DNA from: Bacteroidales bacterium
Lineage (GTDB): Bacteria > Bacteroidota > Bacteroidia > Bacteroidales > UBA3824
Direction: 5' to 3'
NCBI GenBank assembly: GCA_017412115.1
Contig: JAFPYR010000010.1
Span: 1 to 62,017 of the forward strand
Length of the DNA: 62,017 bases
Shown here in pieces: positions 1 to 8,055 of the stretch (positions are counted from its first letter, which is position 1; every line of letters starts with the position of its first letter). The notes under the pieces were generated by a model, which searched no databases, was not told the origin of the DNA, and saw only the letters and a list, made by a program, of their open reading frames with translations. A program made the position numbers and the translations under genes.

Positions 1-648
1 AATACCGCAATGGGTGTAATCCTCGGCAGCGGTAACGCACTGATTAACAAAACAAATTTTCTCGGAACGGCAGCAAAGTATGCTGCAATAGGCGGTGCAG
101 CGGATTTGATATTGAATGTAAAGGAAGCGAAAGCGGAAGAATTGCCGGAAAAAGACAATTGGACTATTGTAGAAGAATATCATTTACCGAAAGGTGATTT
201 GAAACCTCATAGTCAACGAGGAAATGAGGCCGGTTGTGCCCAAGCAACATTAGATTCTATTGCTGAGTATTTAGGAAAAGCAATTAAAACGGCAAAGTTT
301 TATGAAGGTTATGATTTTACGATGTTGGCAAAATTAAATGATATATATGCAGATGATTTGGATAAAATGCTTGTAGGTAAAAGAAAAATCAACATCCCAA
401 ATATCGTAGGCAGTTATCTGAATAGAGGTTTTCCCGCTGCATTAACTTATAATAATGACGGCATACAACATATTGTCGGAATCAACCGAATACTAAAAGA
501 ACGTAAAGAAGTAATTGACAAAAAAGGTGTTGTTTCTGAAAAATTTAGATGGAGAGTTCAAATAATGAATCCTCTTAATGATGGTTCACTCGAATTTTTA
601 TCAATTTCTTTGTTTGAAACAGGATTAGTAAGCATTGTTAGACCCTAA
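1..648 (+). CDS. Papain-like cysteine peptidase domain, possible toxin C-terminus (partial)
   Basis: The frame is open to the left edge of the window, so the first ATG (base 10) may not be the true start and the protein may be longer. Numbering from that ATG, a hydrophobic glycine/alanine-rich stretch (about 2-36) precedes a region with a papain or C39-like layout: Cys76 in NEAGCAQATLDSI, His154 in GIQHIVGINR and Asn187 in the strand QIMNPLND. That Cys-His-Asn order is typical of papain-fold peptidases and of toxin tips on phage or polymorphic-toxin proteins. The next gene, 14 bp downstream, encodes a secreted protein and could be its immunity partner. The fold is inferred from motif order only; a non-toxic phage peptidase is the alternative. 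Confidence 0.55.
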   Translation, partial: NTAMGVILGSGNALINKTNFLGTAAKYAAIGGAADLILNVKEAKAEELPEKDNWTIVEEYHLPKGDLKPHSQRGNEAGCAQATLDSIAEYLGKAIKTAKFYEGYDFTMLAKLNDIYADDLDKMLVGKRKINIPNIVGSYLNRGFPAALTYNNDGIQHIVGINRILKERKEVIDKKGVVSEKFRWRVQIMNPLNDGSLEFLSISLFETGLVSIVRP

Positions 649-662
649 AAAAGAATACAATC

Positions 663-1343
663 ATGAAAATAATAGTATTTTTTATATTCTATATTTTAGT
701 TTGTGAAAATGTTTTTTCGCAGACTAAAATATATTCTTGGGAAGAAATCAAAAACTGTACTATTAGTTATGATAGAATGAAAGAAACCATACATAGCGAA
801 AAAAAAAGATTGTCAAAACAGTTATATTGTCATATTCGTATGTTTAAAAAGCAATGGTGGAAGTATCATATTTTAATTAACAAAGATGCCAAGAGGAAAA
901 TTTTGAAAAACTTAGATTGTTTTTACGTACCAAGATACAAAATAGTGGAGAAGATAGGCAATTCAATTGTATTGCAATTATCAAATGAGTGCGTTGGTTT
1001 CATTATTTTTGTTTCGGATTCTAATTATTTAGGCTGTTACAATCCGTGCAACTGTGAAAAGATGAGGGTCAATAAAAATAAATGCAGTCCAATCGACAAG
1101 TTGAATTATATTGTTGCCGTTAATCGTTATTCAAAAGCAGATATTGCATTCGCTATTGATTTTTTTGGTAAGGGGCGATTAGTATTTTCTTTAGAAAACT
1201 ATGAAGATGAAAATAATATATGGTTTTCATCTGATGGCATCAAGCCAATTAAATTTGACTCTGATGTTATTATTAGAAAAATTATTTCATACGATAACGA
1301 AAGTGTTTATAAATCAAAATTTTACGAACATGGAAACGATTAA
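663..1343 (+). CDS. Secreted hypothetical protein, possible immunity partner
   Basis: I do not recognise a family. The protein of 226 residues opens with a clear signal peptide (hydrophobic segment ending VFSQ), is rich in Lys and Cys, and has no visible enzyme motif. It starts 14 bp after the papain-like gene on the same strand and its last codons overlap the start of the following KilA-N-like gene by 14 bp, so the three are probably co-transcribed. Its position directly after a toxin-like domain is the only reason to suspect an immunity role. The DNA is very AT-rich, which fits acquired cargo. Confidence 0.5.
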   Translation: MKIIVFFIFYILVCENVFSQTKIYSWEEIKNCTISYDRMKETIHSEKKRLSKQLYCHIRMFKKQWWKYHILINKDAKRKILKNLDCFYVPRYKIVEKIGNSIVLQLSNECVGFIIFVSDSNYLGCYNPCNCEKMRVNKNKCSPIDKLNYIVAVNRYSKADIAFAIDFFGKGRLVFSLENYEDENNIWFSSDGIKPIKFDSDVIIRKIISYDNESVYKSKFYEHGND

Positions 1344-1869
1344 AACAAAGAGTCTTTCCCGTTCTCTCTTAAAAGGAACGGTGGTAAATTTGGGTTTGCA
1401 ATTAGCAAACCGCAATCTCAGCAAAAACAATTTATGGCAAACCTTGCTTGTTGGTGCGGCGGGTGGTTTTGGTGATTATTTCGGCGGAAATGGTACTTGG
1501 GCTACTGACTACCGTATTGCTATGCGTTTTGCCCAGTGGCTCAGTCCTGAATTTAGCCTCAAACTTGATGACCTCCTCGTTAAAATTGTTTCCGGCGAAT
1601 TGGTTGTCTCCGGCGAGGGCGTATTCATCGACCCGAAAGGGCAGTCATGGATAAGCTGTTCCCGGTTCTGTAAGGCTCTTAATGTTTCCGAACATTCGTT
1701 CAACGGCCTTATGAGTACCTACAAACAGCATTTTGCACAAATAGGCAGTTTTTGGTACGTCAGTGCTGAACTCTTTAAACTGCGCTCTGTACAACAGTAT
1801 ATAAACAGCCGCAAGAACGAAGTTAAAAAAAACGCTCCCGATGTTACGCAACTTTCTCTTAATTTTTAA
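1330..1869 (+). CDS. KilA-N-like phage protein with a replaced N-terminus
   Basis: The start is placed at the ATG within the end of the preceding gene; translation from further upstream would run antisense-like through that gene and gives no recognisable protein. Residues about 45-70 (TWATDYRIAMRFAQWLSPEF) match the C-terminal half of the KilA-N DNA-binding domain found in phage antirepressors. The usual first half of KilA-N is missing; instead there is a 45-residue hydrophobic stretch with GAAGGFGDYFGG. The rest (about 95-150) resembles the accessory region that follows KilA-N in Bacteroidales phages. I read it as a deletion-generated chimera that is still open, perhaps no longer functional. 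Confidence 0.5.
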   Translation: METIKTKSLSRSLLKGTVVNLGLQLANRNLSKNNLWQTLLVGAAGGFGDYFGGNGTWATDYRIAMRFAQWLSPEFSLKLDDLLVKIVSGELVVSGEGVFIDPKGQSWISCSRFCKALNVSEHSFNGLMSTYKQHFAQIGSFWYVSAELFKLRSVQQYINSRKNEVKKNAPDVTQLSLNF

Positions 1870-1875
1870 TGTTTT

Positions 1876-1907
1876 TTTGTTCTTTTTCATAACTTTGTTT
1901 ATATTTG
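1876..1907 (+). promoter_or_regulatory. Bacteroidota promoter for the 58-residue gene
   Basis: TTTG at 1876-1879 and TATATTTG at 1900-1907, 20 bp apart, match the -33/-7 pair of the Bacteroidota primary sigma factor. The predicted start of transcription is about 1914, 33 bp before the next ATG. Confidence 0.55.
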
Positions 1908-1946
1908 CAACGTTAAACAAATGTATAATTCAAAAACTATACTGAT

Positions 1947-2123
1947 ATGGCTACAAACCAAAATATTGCATCTGAAATTGAAAAGTCTTTACCTCCTGAA
2001 CTTCAAACGGATCAAGATGGTTTTGAACCCGGTTTAGATTTGTCTAAGTCGGAAATAGAAGATATTATCAAATTTATGAAAGAAGATTTGGGTATCACTA
2101 ACCCGATTCCTTCTAAAAAATAA
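1947..2123 (+). CDS. Small acidic protein, 58 residues
   Basis: A complete short frame runs from ATG to TAA with its own promoter just upstream. The product is acidic and probably helical (for example SKSEIEDIIKFMKEDLG) with no signal peptide or membrane segment. It converges with the MuF head gene and overlaps its stop by 11 bp. I do not recognise the family. The position next to a MuF protein carrying an enzyme-like C-terminal domain makes an immunity or antitoxin role conceivable, but nothing in the sequence proves it. Confidence 0.45.
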   Translation: MATNQNIASEIEKSLPPELQTDQDGFEPGLDLSKSEIEDIIKFMKEDLGITNPIPSKK

Positions 2124-3669
2124 TCTCCGCAAACCAAGACGATTTAGACAATATATCTTCCGACCAATTCTTTTCTAATAACAAACGCATCGGGAATGGC
2201 TCTTCTTTTTTATGTCCATTTTCTTTGCTATCATCGTAGTAGTCATCTATTATTTTTATCGCTCTTTCATCTGTTATATTCATAATACTTTTTCGATTTT
2301 TAGCATTAGCAATCGAAGCCCAAGCATAGCCTCCCGCCTTATCTGCTAAGAAGGTTATTTTTGATACGCCTAACTGCTTCGCATTCGCAATCAAAAATTT
2401 TGTTATATTGGAGCCTATACCCTTTCTTTGATATTTTTCTGTTACCCTTATACTGTCCAGCTTATTAACTATTATACCTTTGTCGTATATATAATGAATC
2501 AATAACTTAATAGGACCTTTATTTACAATTAATGCGGCCTTCTTGTTTTGAATTCTCAACGAAAATTTTTGGGTTTCATTTATATTCAATGATTTTAAAT
2601 TATCAAGAATAAAATTCTCAATTTTTGCGAAATCAATTTTCTTTATAAAACCCATTAATTTAAGATCGATTTCTTCTTTTGTGTTGAGGATTACATCCCA
2701 ATTTTCAGCCCCTTTTAGCTCTCCTTTTATTTGTGCGATTTTTTTGCTCTCACATTCCTTTTTAAACAGTTTTCTAATTGCCCCGCACGCCTTGCAAATA
2801 AGCCTTTTTGGATTATACGCCAGCAATGTTTTCCCGCATTCCCCGCATCCTTTTGGCAAATACGGGTGCTTACTTGGAAACAGCCGTTTTTTCTCTGCCA
2901 AATTCTCTTTAAACATCTTTTCTTTTGGTGTTTTAAAGCAACTTTCGGCTTTTGCTATGCTTCCGTGGCTGTCTTGCACTGGATAATCGTCTTTAAGAAC
3001 TGCTACCACTGTGCACCTGCAACCCCAACCATTTGGCGGTGTGTACTGTTTCCAAAATGGATCATCCACCGGCAATGTTGTCCCGTGTAGTATGCGGTGT
3101 GATGCTCTTACCCTTTCATCGTTGGCAGTGCGATACTGCAAATTTATAAAATTTTTGTTTTTCTCGAAGTCTGCCCACTTGCCTGCCATCTGCGCCGCCT
3201 GTAATGCTTGGTTGTATTCTGTGCGCAGGTAGTTGTGGTTGTAGTCTTTGTTGATGCTTTGAATATCGTTTAAAAACTCATTAAACGGTTTTATATTACC
3301 TTTTTCATCAGTCAGCATTTGCGATACCTGTTCCAGTTCGGCATGTGTCTTAAAACCCGAAAAGATAAAGGCGTTTTCTCTTAATGCCGCTGATACTGCC
3401 GGGTCAGGTTCTTCTCCCAATCCTTTGTCGATGGCGGTATTAAATACCCTGAAGGTTTCGTTTATCAATGCGCTCCCTTTTTGCGTTGATAGCATTTCGG
3501 GATTATATCCTCCGCTATCGTATATCTGCTCTGCCGCCTGTTCGTAATACGAATCATCAAAGTCATCATCAAAATCCACATGTATCAAATTGACAGTTTC
3601 TCCCCCATTGTCAATTGTCAATTGTGAATTCTCTTTGTTACCTCGATTCCGAAAGTGTCTTTTATCCAT
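2113..3669 (-). CDS. MuF-like phage head morphogenesis protein with C-terminal GNAT domain
   Basis: The start is the ATG at 3669; a TTG further upstream is in frame but less likely. Residues about 60-230 carry the MuF (Mu gp30, SPP1 gp7-like) minor head fold, ending in the diagnostic block FWKQYTPPNGWGCRCTV. A CxxC...CxxC zinc-ribbon-like segment follows (about 275-297), then about 355-455 look like a GNAT acetyltransferase with the acetyl-CoA loop QRKGIGSN and the following helix, and a GGYAWASIANAK block. MuF proteins with variable enzymatic C-termini are known as a class of phage-encoded polymorphic toxins, so this tail may be an effector; that is inference. The 5' end overlaps the portal pseudogene by 52 bp, and part of the N-terminal coding sequence (NSQLTIDN) is derived from the CAATT-type repeat. 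Confidence 0.75.
   Translation of the reverse strand: MDKRHFRNRGNKENSQLTIDNGGETVNLIHVDFDDDFDDSYYEQAAEQIYDSGGYNPEMLSTQKGSALINETFRVFNTAIDKGLGEEPDPAVSAALRENAFIFSGFKTHAELEQVSQMLTDEKGNIKPFNEFLNDIQSINKDYNHNYLRTEYNQALQAAQMAGKWADFEKNKNFINLQYRTANDERVRASHRILHGTTLPVDDPFWKQYTPPNGWGCRCTVVAVLKDDYPVQDSHGSIAKAESCFKTPKEKMFKENLAEKKRLFPSKHPYLPKGCGECGKTLLAYNPKRLICKACGAIRKLFKKECESKKIAQIKGELKGAENWDVILNTKEEIDLKLMGFIKKIDFAKIENFILDNLKSLNINETQKFSLRIQNKKAALIVNKGPIKLLIHYIYDKGIIVNKLDSIRVTEKYQRKGIGSNITKFLIANAKQLGVSKITFLADKAGGYAWASIANAKNRKSIMNITDERAIKIIDDYYDDSKENGHKKEEPFPMRLLLEKNWSEDILSKSSWFAEIIF
3608..3631. repeat. Short CAATTGT repeat inside the MuF/portal overlap
   Basis: Heptamers of the CAATTGT type are repeated head to tail here, the same family as the longer runs near 4.75 and 5.25 kb. 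They lie in the region shared by the portal and MuF reading frames and so are translated. Confidence 0.5.
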
Positions 3670-4716
3670 TGCGGCTCTATCTCGTAATAAGGTAATGCCT
3701 GTACGGTCTTGCTCCAAAGGCTCTCAATACCCTTTGCTTTTGCAATCCTTAAAAATACCCCCTTTTTTATCAACCCGTTTTTTGCCATTGCCGGGATCAC
3801 TACGGTATTAAAAATGCTTTCCACAAGTTTCTTGTCGGAGGCTACCACGTCGTCCAACAGTTTTGCGCAGCTTTCCTCTTTGCTGTAATTACCGTTTACT
3901 GTGTCTTGTCCTAATACCGCAGAAAGGTTGATAAGTGATATTTGACCGTCGCATTTTGAAATCAGTTTCTCGTATATCGTGCCGTCTGTTGATACCGTCT
4001 GACCAAAATTTATATCCTCCGAGGTATCAATAATAGCATACGCCGCCGAACCTATTTCCTTCATCATATTTTCTGCCCGGTTCAGCATCTCATTATCCGC
4101 TGTGTTGGTCTTGAGAATACGTGGTGGCATTCCGAATATTTCGCAGAACTCACTCCAACAACTCAAAGCAAACTTCTTGATCAACACATACGGCACAGCG
4201 CGGTTTATATATCCGAGTTCGTTTGGCTTCGGGTATACCTCCAAAATGGTATTTCCATATTCCCTCAATTCACGGTATTTTATACCGCTGCCACCATAAC
4301 AGTCCGGATAAAATATACCCTGTGAAGATTCAAGATGTTTTCTTGGTATCAACACTACTTTGCCGTTTACTATCTCCATCTCGGAATAATCATAAAACAG
4401 ACTTTCCACAATATACGCTCCTATGGTTTCAAAAAAAGCCTTTGTTTTTGAAATCCTTCGTCGCCTGTTCATCTGTTTTGCCATCTTTGGTAATAAGGTC
4501 AAAATCTGAGGCCTTCAGTTTGCCTATTCTCAGAGTATCCACTTGCGAACTCATCAGCGCATCCTGCATCACCTCACAGTATAGATTTTGCAAAAGGTAT
4601 TGACGTGGATTTTCCACCGATTGAGCCTGCAACTGTGCGTTTTTCCAATCAGTAAAATCTTTGCGATAAATACCGCTTTGACGGCGTATTATTTTGTTTA
4701 TAAGCTGTGTTTTCAT
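3618..4716 (-). pseudogene. DUF935 (Mu gp29-like) portal protein, frameshifted
   Basis: Two overlapping frames together form one portal protein. The first reads from ATG 4716 through DLITKDGKTDEQATKDF and ends right after KGFF; the second continues with FETIGAYIVESLFYDYSEME and then the portal core (KFALSCWSEFCEIFGMPP, GSAAYAIIDTSEDINF). The break lies at a run of seven A on the plus strand (4431-4437): removing one base joins the frames as KGFFETIGAY. The repaired protein would be about 365 residues, shorter than Mu gp29, so the C-terminus may also be trimmed. A sequencing error in the homopolymer is the alternative, but the neighbouring gp36 gene is also shifted, which favours decay. Confidence 0.75.
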
Positions 4717-4740
4717 CTTGATATTTTTTGATTTCGCGAA

Positions 4741-4784
4741 TTTTCAATTCTCAATTTTCAATTCTCAATTCTCAATTTTCAATT
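4741..4784. repeat. TCAATTY heptamer tandem repeat
   Basis: About six head-to-tail copies of a 7-bp unit TCAATTT/TCAATTC fill the gap between the portal and gp36-like pseudogenes. Confidence 0.7.
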
Positions 4785-5210
4785 AGAGGTAGTGATTGAA
4801 TTTTTTGTTGGAGCCATAGTGGAAAATATTTCCGGAGCTTTCTCCGTCTGACGATCCGCTACCCTTTAGTGGTAAGTCAGGAGTATTTTTCCCATCCCTG
4901 ACACCTTCGAGCCATTCTATAACACGGTCGTAACGTTCTCGCCAAACATCATACAGAGTTTCGGCACTGCACAGTTTCAGCAGTTTCCACACGGCAACCA
5001 CCTTACAGTACTCAAGGATTAGCGCATTACGCTCTGCCCCTTCAGCACTGAATATGCCTCTGTATCATATCTATTTTTCAGGTACGATTTCACCTGTTCA
5101 ATACCTACTGCGATGCATTGTGCTATAGCCGAATCATCAAAATCCACTATCTCATCAATGATATGCTCATACATCGCCGTATTAAAATCTTCTTTCTCTA
5201 AATATGCCAT
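4783..5210 (-). pseudogene. DUF1320 (Mu gp36-like) head-tail protein, frameshifted
   Basis: The N-terminal part (MAYLEKEDFNTAMYEHIIDE...RYDTEAYSVL) runs into an early stop after KGQSVMR. A second frame continues with GAERNALILEYCKVVAVWKL...WRERYDRVIEWLEGVRDGK, which is the expected remainder of a gp36-like protein. Adding one base to the run of four C at 5037-5040 joins them seamlessly. Reading direction and order (gp36, portal, MuF) are those of a Mu-like late region, but no terminase lies between gp36 and the portal, so that gene has been lost. Confidence 0.7.
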
Positions 5211-5226
5211 GATTTTTGTTATTTTA

Positions 5227-5311
5227 TAATTGACAATTTTTCAATTCTCAATTTTCAATTTTCAATTCTCAATTCTCAACTGTCAATTGTCAATTTTCAA
5301 TTCTCAATTCT
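5227..5311. repeat. CAATTYT heptamer tandem repeat, long copy
   Basis: About a dozen head-to-tail heptamers (TCAATTT, TCAATTC, CAATTGT variants) occupy the divergent gap between the gp36-like gene and the small helix-turn-helix gene. A short direct repeat AATACCCTGA follows at 5312-5335. No promoter could be separated from the repeat. Confidence 0.7.
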
Positions 5312-5338
5312 AATACCCTGATAATACCCTGACGAAAG

Positions 5339-5533
5339 ATGAATGAAGAAAAGAAATATTTTAGCATGACCCGGCAACAGTTGGCGCAAAGAGCTGGAGT
5401 CTGTTTAGCCACTTTTAATAAGTGGTTAAAGCATGATTTACCGGCATTAAAAGAGCGAGGTTATCAGCCCCGCTCCTTACTGAATCCTTCAGTTGTAAAA
5501 TACCTTTGTGAAAAGTATTGCATTGATGTTTAA
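5339..5533 (+). CDS. Small helix-turn-helix protein
   Basis: The 64-residue product has a helix-turn-helix look: SMTRQQLAQRAGVCLATFNKWLKH, followed by a basic tail. Proteins of this size and style are common as regulators or excisionase-like factors in Bacteroidales phages and mobile elements. It stands alone between the heptamer repeat and the tape-measure fusion. The specific family is not recognised. Confidence 0.55.
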   Translation: MNEEKKYFSMTRQQLAQRAGVCLATFNKWLKHDLPALKERGYQPRSLLNPSVVKYLCEKYCIDV

Positions 5534-5577
5534 GAGTTGTTAAGATACCACCAATTGAGAAAATGGCGGTTTCTGTT

Positions 5578-5727
5578 TTATTTCTTTGTTTTTGTTATAA
5601 TCCAAAAGATGAAAATTAGATTTTCGCATGCCCAAAGAGATAAAACACCGAGTAAGGAGTTGCCGGTAGCAATTAAACCGAACCCGCTAAAAAATAAAAT
5701 CACTGCGATATAATAAAGTTTTTTCAT
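5578..5727 (-). CDS. Small two-helix membrane protein
   Basis: A 49-residue frame begins with MKKLYYIAVILFF and has two hydrophobic segments (about 4-21 and 25-44) and a basic tail KTKK. Its start codon sits one base away from the divergent start of the tape-measure fusion. A longer open frame extends upstream but only as antisense of that gene. The arrangement, a small membrane protein divergent from a structural gene, matches the 120-residue protein near 7.2-7.5 kb and suggests phage cargo. Function unknown. Confidence 0.45.
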   Translation of the reverse strand: MKKLYYIAVILFFSGFGLIATGNSLLGVLSLWACENLIFIFWIITKTKK

Positions 5728-5728
5728 A

Positions 5729-7207
5729 ATGAATAATAATTTACAGTTTTCTATCGAAATAGTCCCGCAAGGCTTTGAGCAAGTAAACAAATTGCCGGCG
5801 GTTTTATCAAAAGTAAACGACTCCGTTGCGCAGGTAAATACTTCCTTTGCCTCTTTTGGTAATACGTTTTCTCCGTTTGACAAACTTATGAAAGTTTTGA
5901 CAAATATAGAAAAGATTTTGGGAGGAATAGGCAGGGTCAGTGTAGAAAGTTTCAATAAACTCGACGATATACTCGTAACTAATACCGACGGCTTCAAGAA
6001 AAGCACTACCAATGCGGATAAATTGGATAAGCAAATAGAGCAAATTGGCAAAACGAGCAATAAAGCAGGCGGAGAGGTAAAAAGTGGTTTGCTAAGCCAT
6101 TTGGCGGATGTAGGGCAGGCGTATGTAGGTATTACAGCCATTGCTCAAACTGTTGGAGGCATGATTGCACCAGCATTTGAGGTAGGCATGGCAAGGCAAA
6201 CAGCAGCCACTAATTTTGCCACACTTCTCAGAGATGATGGCGACACCAAAGATTGTAAAATTACGATTGCCAGCAAAACACTTTCTTTGCTTGATTCCGT
6301 AGAGATAAAAACGGATATTGATTCCCTTATGGATACAGCCGTAATAAAACTGCCTTCAACGGTTTTCAACAAGTATTTAAAAGACGTAGAAAGTATTGTT
6401 AGAGGTCAGAAAGTAGAAATATGGCTTGGCTACGATGGCGAGTTAAACAAAGAATTTTCGGGCTATATCCGCAGCGTTGAAAGGGATTTTTCCGGCTTGG
6501 TGATTAATGTGGAAAATGAGTTGTATTTGTTCAGCCCCGCACCGATGGACAATAATGTGTACGAAAAACCAAGTGTTAAAGACCTTTTGAATGAGGTTTT
6601 AAACGCTGTTGAAATACCGTTAAAATTGGATTGTCAGTTTGATTTCTCCTTCGACAAATTCACGGTGAACAATGCAACGGCGTTAGATGTATTAAAGGCC
6701 ATACAAAGCGAATGTCATTGCTCCATGTACGTAAAAGACGGTGTTTTTTATGTAGTATCACCGTTTTTGGTGGTAGACAGCGCAAAGGTGGTAAAGTATG
6801 ACACCTCAAAAAACATCATGGCCGACGGTTATTCTTTGAAATATAAGGATGAAGCGGATAGAAAATGCAAGGTCATAGCCAAAGGAAAGGACAAAAAAGG
6901 AGAGGAAATACAAAGCGATACTTTTGGCGAAAAAGGTGGCGATACCATTACTTTCGATTACAAAGGTATCACCACAAAAGAAATGTTAAATACCATTGCT
7001 CAAAATATGTACACTGCCAAATGTTACAGCGGTTACGATGGCAGTTTTCAAGCATGGTTTTTGCCGATAATCAGCAAAGGCGACTCTGCCGAAATTTACG
7101 ACCAAGACGACCCCGAAAGAAACGGACGTTATTTTGTTAAAGCCGTTGAAACCTCATGCAACAACGGCGGAATAACACGCAAAATCACAGTGGGAAAACG
7201 GCTGTAG
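5729..7207 (+). CDS. Chimera of phage tape-measure N-terminus and late control protein D-like hub
   Basis: Residues 1 to about 168 look like the start of a tape-measure protein: coiled-coil-like, with ITAIAQTVGGMIAPAFEVGMARQTAATNFATLLR. From about residue 172 the protein changes into a gpD/gp44-type baseplate hub: DCKITIASKTLSLLDSVEIKTDIDSLMDTAVIKLP, then the barrel and the C-terminus with NGRYFVKAVETSCNNGGITRKITVGKRL. A genuine tape measure is far longer, and these are separate genes in Mu-like phages. An internal deletion of the rest of the tape measure and the genes after it, near base 6233, fused the two in frame. The product is unlikely to build a tail. Confidence 0.7.
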   Translation: MNNNLQFSIEIVPQGFEQVNKLPAVLSKVNDSVAQVNTSFASFGNTFSPFDKLMKVLTNIEKILGGIGRVSVESFNKLDDILVTNTDGFKKSTTNADKLDKQIEQIGKTSNKAGGEVKSGLLSHLADVGQAYVGITAIAQTVGGMIAPAFEVGMARQTAATNFATLLRDDGDTKDCKITIASKTLSLLDSVEIKTDIDSLMDTAVIKLPSTVFNKYLKDVESIVRGQKVEIWLGYDGELNKEFSGYIRSVERDFSGLVINVENELYLFSPAPMDNNVYEKPSVKDLLNEVLNAVEIPLKLDCQFDFSFDKFTVNNATALDVLKAIQSECHCSMYVKDGVFYVVSPFLVVDSAKVVKYDTSKNIMADGYSLKYKDEADRKCKVIAKGKDKKGEEIQSDTFGEKGGDTITFDYKGITTKEMLNTIAQNMYTAKCYSGYDGSFQAWFLPIISKGDSAEIYDQDDPERNGRYFVKAVETSCNNGGITRKITVGKRL

Positions 7208-7547
7208 GGTGTTCACCTCTTCTGACTGCTTTATTGTACCAGTCTTTAGGTTTTAATTTTACCGGCCTGCGTTCGATTTCTTCCCTAGTGTAAAATACAA
7301 TGGTTTTGGCAAAATCCATACGTTTTTTGTCATACGCGACCTTTGCACTATCACTGAGAGTTGATCTATAATACTCGGTTTTGCTTTCAACTAATTTGTC
7401 GGTATAGCCGCCATACTTAAAAGAGCGTTCAATATATGCACTGCCTTCGAGGTTGTAATAAAGCCAATACATCTCACGGTATTGTCTTTGCGCAAATACC
7501 GCAAGAGGCAACAACGCAATTAACAATAATAAAAACTTTTTCATCAT
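7185..7547 (-). CDS. Secreted hypothetical protein, 120 residues
   Basis: The protein begins MMKKFLLLLIALLPLAVFAQ, a clean signal peptide, followed by about 100 charged residues with many Tyr and Lys (RQYREMYWLYYNLEG, VKLKPKDWYNKAVRR). The start overlaps the divergent ATG of the baseplate gene by two bases; the stop overlaps the end of the tape-measure chimera by 23 bp. The second Met is an equally possible start. No family recognised; it may be lysogenic cargo (a moron gene). Confidence 0.55.
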   Translation of the reverse strand: MMKKFLLLLIALLPLAVFAQRQYREMYWLYYNLEGSAYIERSFKYGGYTDKLVESKTEYYRSTLSDSAKVAYDKKRMDFAKTIVFYTREEIERRPVKLKPKDWYNKAVRRGEHPTAVFPL

Positions 7548-8055
7548 GAGTAAAGAATCAGAAATCAAACAATTGATACGTAACATAGCGGCGTTCAACG
7601 AAGGATTAATACTATTTGAAGCCGAGGTTACCAAAAGCGAAGATACAGAATGTGTTATAAAATACCAAGGCTTGGAGCACAAAAATGTCCGGTTGGTGTG
7701 TGGATTTTCACAAAGTTTAACAACGATGATAATAAAGCCAGCTGTTGGCAGTACCGTATTGGTGGCTGATCTAAGTAATGGCAAAATGCGTGATTTAGTG
7801 GTGCTGATGGTGGAAAAGGCGGAAACGGTGATATTCAATGGTGGCGAATTAGGCGGATTGATAAAGATAGAGGAATTAAAAACGCAGTTGAATAGAATGA
7901 CGGCACGTATTGATGGCATCATTAATGCGATAAAAGGCGGAGTGCTGGTTAGTCAAGACGGAGGCGCGGCATTACAGACATCAATAGTTAGTTTACTACC
8001 GAGTGGACAAAAAGAGGATTTCACCGCCATAGAAGACCCGAAATTCCTCCACTAA
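7546..8055 (+). CDS. Mu-like baseplate or tail-spike protein (gp45-like)
   Basis: The 169-residue protein matches the layout of short baseplate/spike proteins of Bacteroidales Mu-like phages: an N-terminal barrel-like part (CVIKYQGLEHKNVRLVCGF, PAVGSTVLVADLSNG), then FNGGELGGLIKIEEL and a helix before IKGGVLVSQDGGAALQT. It is the last phage gene; none of the remaining tail genes, transposase or lysis genes follow. Family assignment rests on recalled motif similarity. Confidence 0.55.
   Translation: MSKESEIKQLIRNIAAFNEGLILFEAEVTKSEDTECVIKYQGLEHKNVRLVCGFSQSLTTMIIKPAVGSTVLVADLSNGKMRDLVVLMVEKAETVIFNGGELGGLIKIEELKTQLNRMTARIDGIINAIKGGVLVSQDGGAALQTSIVSLLPSGQKEDFTAIEDPKFLH

Noticed and set aside
5578..6141. 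Long minus-strand frame of 187 codons
   Set aside because: Only its last 49 codons from MKKLYYIAVIL look like a protein; the rest is antisense to the tape-measure fusion.
7185..7922. Long minus-strand frame of 245 codons
   Set aside because: The upstream half is antisense to the baseplate gene; the signal peptide starts at MMKKFLLLL, so only 120 codons are kept.
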